Positions 63,610 to 64,000 of a stretch of DNA of 64,000 nt are shown here, piece by piece. Below the pieces are notes generated by a model. The model was not told where the DNA came from, ran no database searches, and saw only the letters and a list, made by a program, of their open reading frames with translations. Source of the stretch: Erysipelotrichaceae bacterium OPF54. Its GTDB lineage: Bacteria > Bacillota_I > Bacilli_A > Erysipelotrichales > Erysipelotrichaceae. The translations under genes and the position numbers were made by a program. The stretch spans positions 2,085,659-2,149,658 of the forward strand of contig BQKD01000001.1 of the NCBI GenBank assembly GCA_022834735.1, read 5' to 3'. Each line of letters begins with the position of its first letter. Within the stretch, counting starts at the first letter, position 1.

Positions 63610-64000
63610 CTATTTATTGAGTGATGACAGTTTTCTTATATTGATCGCGGCATTGAGATCCCGGTCGTGATGACTTTTGCATCGAGGACAATCCCATTCC
63701 CGCATGCCGAGATCTTTTGTTTCCGGGTTCTTATACCCGCATACTGAGCAGGTCTGGCTGGATGGATACCATTTGTCGATCCGGATCAGCTGTTTTCCCT
63801 CTTCTTCCAGTTTGTACTTCAGGAAAGTAGTGAACATGCCCCATCCGTTGTCATGGACCGATTTGCCAAAATGCAGCGACCTTGCCATCGCTTTCATATC
63901 CAGATCTTCTATGCAGACGCAGTCATACGCATTGACGATCTCTCTTGATCTCTTGTGCAGGAAGTCCTTTCTTTGATTGGCAACCTTTTCATGCAGTTTT
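63610..64000 (-). pseudogene. TnpB copy B, C-terminal part, 3' end replaced by IS110 insertion
   Basis: The visible part, from CIEDLDMKAMARSLHF to HHDRDLNAAINIR, is almost identical to copy A (changes such as EEEGKQL for EDQGKQL and CPRC for CPNC). After INIR the frame runs into the IS110 element and stops 7 codons later (KLSSLNK). The catalytic residues in view are intact, so the protein might still work. The 5' part is outside the window. Confidence 0.85.

Larger units (their letters stand above)
61975..63638 (-). mobile_element. IS110-family element inserted in tnpB copy B (approximate ends)
   Basis: The flanks join tnpB sequence ...ATCAATATAAG (63639 side) with GAAGGCATGCGG (61975 side), as in copy A. 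There are no inverted repeats or clear target duplication, as usual for IS110. One recombinase gene is present, with about 295 bp of 5' non-coding sequence. The exact core cannot be fixed without an empty site. Confidence 0.8.
61803..64000 (-). mobile_element. TnpB element copy B, interrupted by an IS110-type element, runs off the window
   Basis: The right end GTGACATCC at 61803 and the next 170 bp match copy A. The tnpB body resumes at about 63639. The segment between (about 61975-63638) is an IS110-family element. The left end is outside the window. Confidence 0.85.

Overview
The window is a chromosomal segment of a low-to-moderate GC Bacillota (Firmicutes). The class II GalT, T-box-controlled his operon, short HisG plus HisZ, Asp23/FakA-like pair, sortase B, CcpA-like site and strong AGGAGG ribosome sites all fit a gut Erysipelotrichia-type bacterium. 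That placement is inference; no rRNA or marker gene here settles it.

Layout. 1-4.1 kb: galactose block (galM end, galT, galE, LacI-type regulator). 4.1-5.8 kb: copy 1 of a 1673-bp IS4-family element. 6.0-13.7 kb: complete minus-strand hisZGDCBHAFIE operon behind a histidine T-box. 13.7-18.0 kb: aconitase divergent from citrate synthase and isocitrate dehydrogenase, the oxidative branch that makes 2-oxoglutarate. 18.1-23.8 kb: a small unknown protein, a histone-H1-like Lys/Ala-rich protein, HtrA protease, L-lactate dehydrogenase and HflX. 23.8-27.5 kb: a nested pair of IS elements in the hflX terminator. 27.5-36.6 kb: phosphoesterase, ROK kinase, MFS transporter, FakA-like/Asp23, then ftsQ-murB-murG-sortase B. 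36.6-40.9 kb: nagB, orphan mannose-family PTS IIB and IIA, an AraC regulator and a divergent SIS-like protein. 40.9-47.8 kb: epimerase, HAD phosphatase, patatin, malic enzyme, PepT, CBS-pyrophosphatase, HU. 47.9-50.8 kb: tRNA-Thr(GGU) with IS copy 3 in its terminator, an amber-interrupted small membrane protein, and Maf. 50.8-54.4 kb: an AAA ATPase gene broken by a TnpB element and a decayed ISAzo13-like element. 54.4-61.5 kb: threonine pathway, with minus-strand thrC-thrB-ACT-DUF1461 divergent from plus-strand hom-ask-asd. 61.5-64 kb: remnant of a second ATPase/regulator gene, a second TnpB element, and an IS110-type element inserted into that TnpB.

The most notable feature is the mobile DNA. 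All three copies of the 1673-bp element, and the unrelated element in hflX, sit inside intrinsic-terminator hairpins; the target duplications prove each insertion. Both element types carry their own terminators at their ends. Two TnpB loci show nearly identical omega-RNA/right ends with different flanking guides. The IS110 element has a 5' non-coding region that repeats its own end sequence, as expected of a bridge RNA. The broken ATPase gene is bracketed by two copies of the 3' end of the neighbouring DUF1461 gene, which suggests it arrived as a cargo gene.
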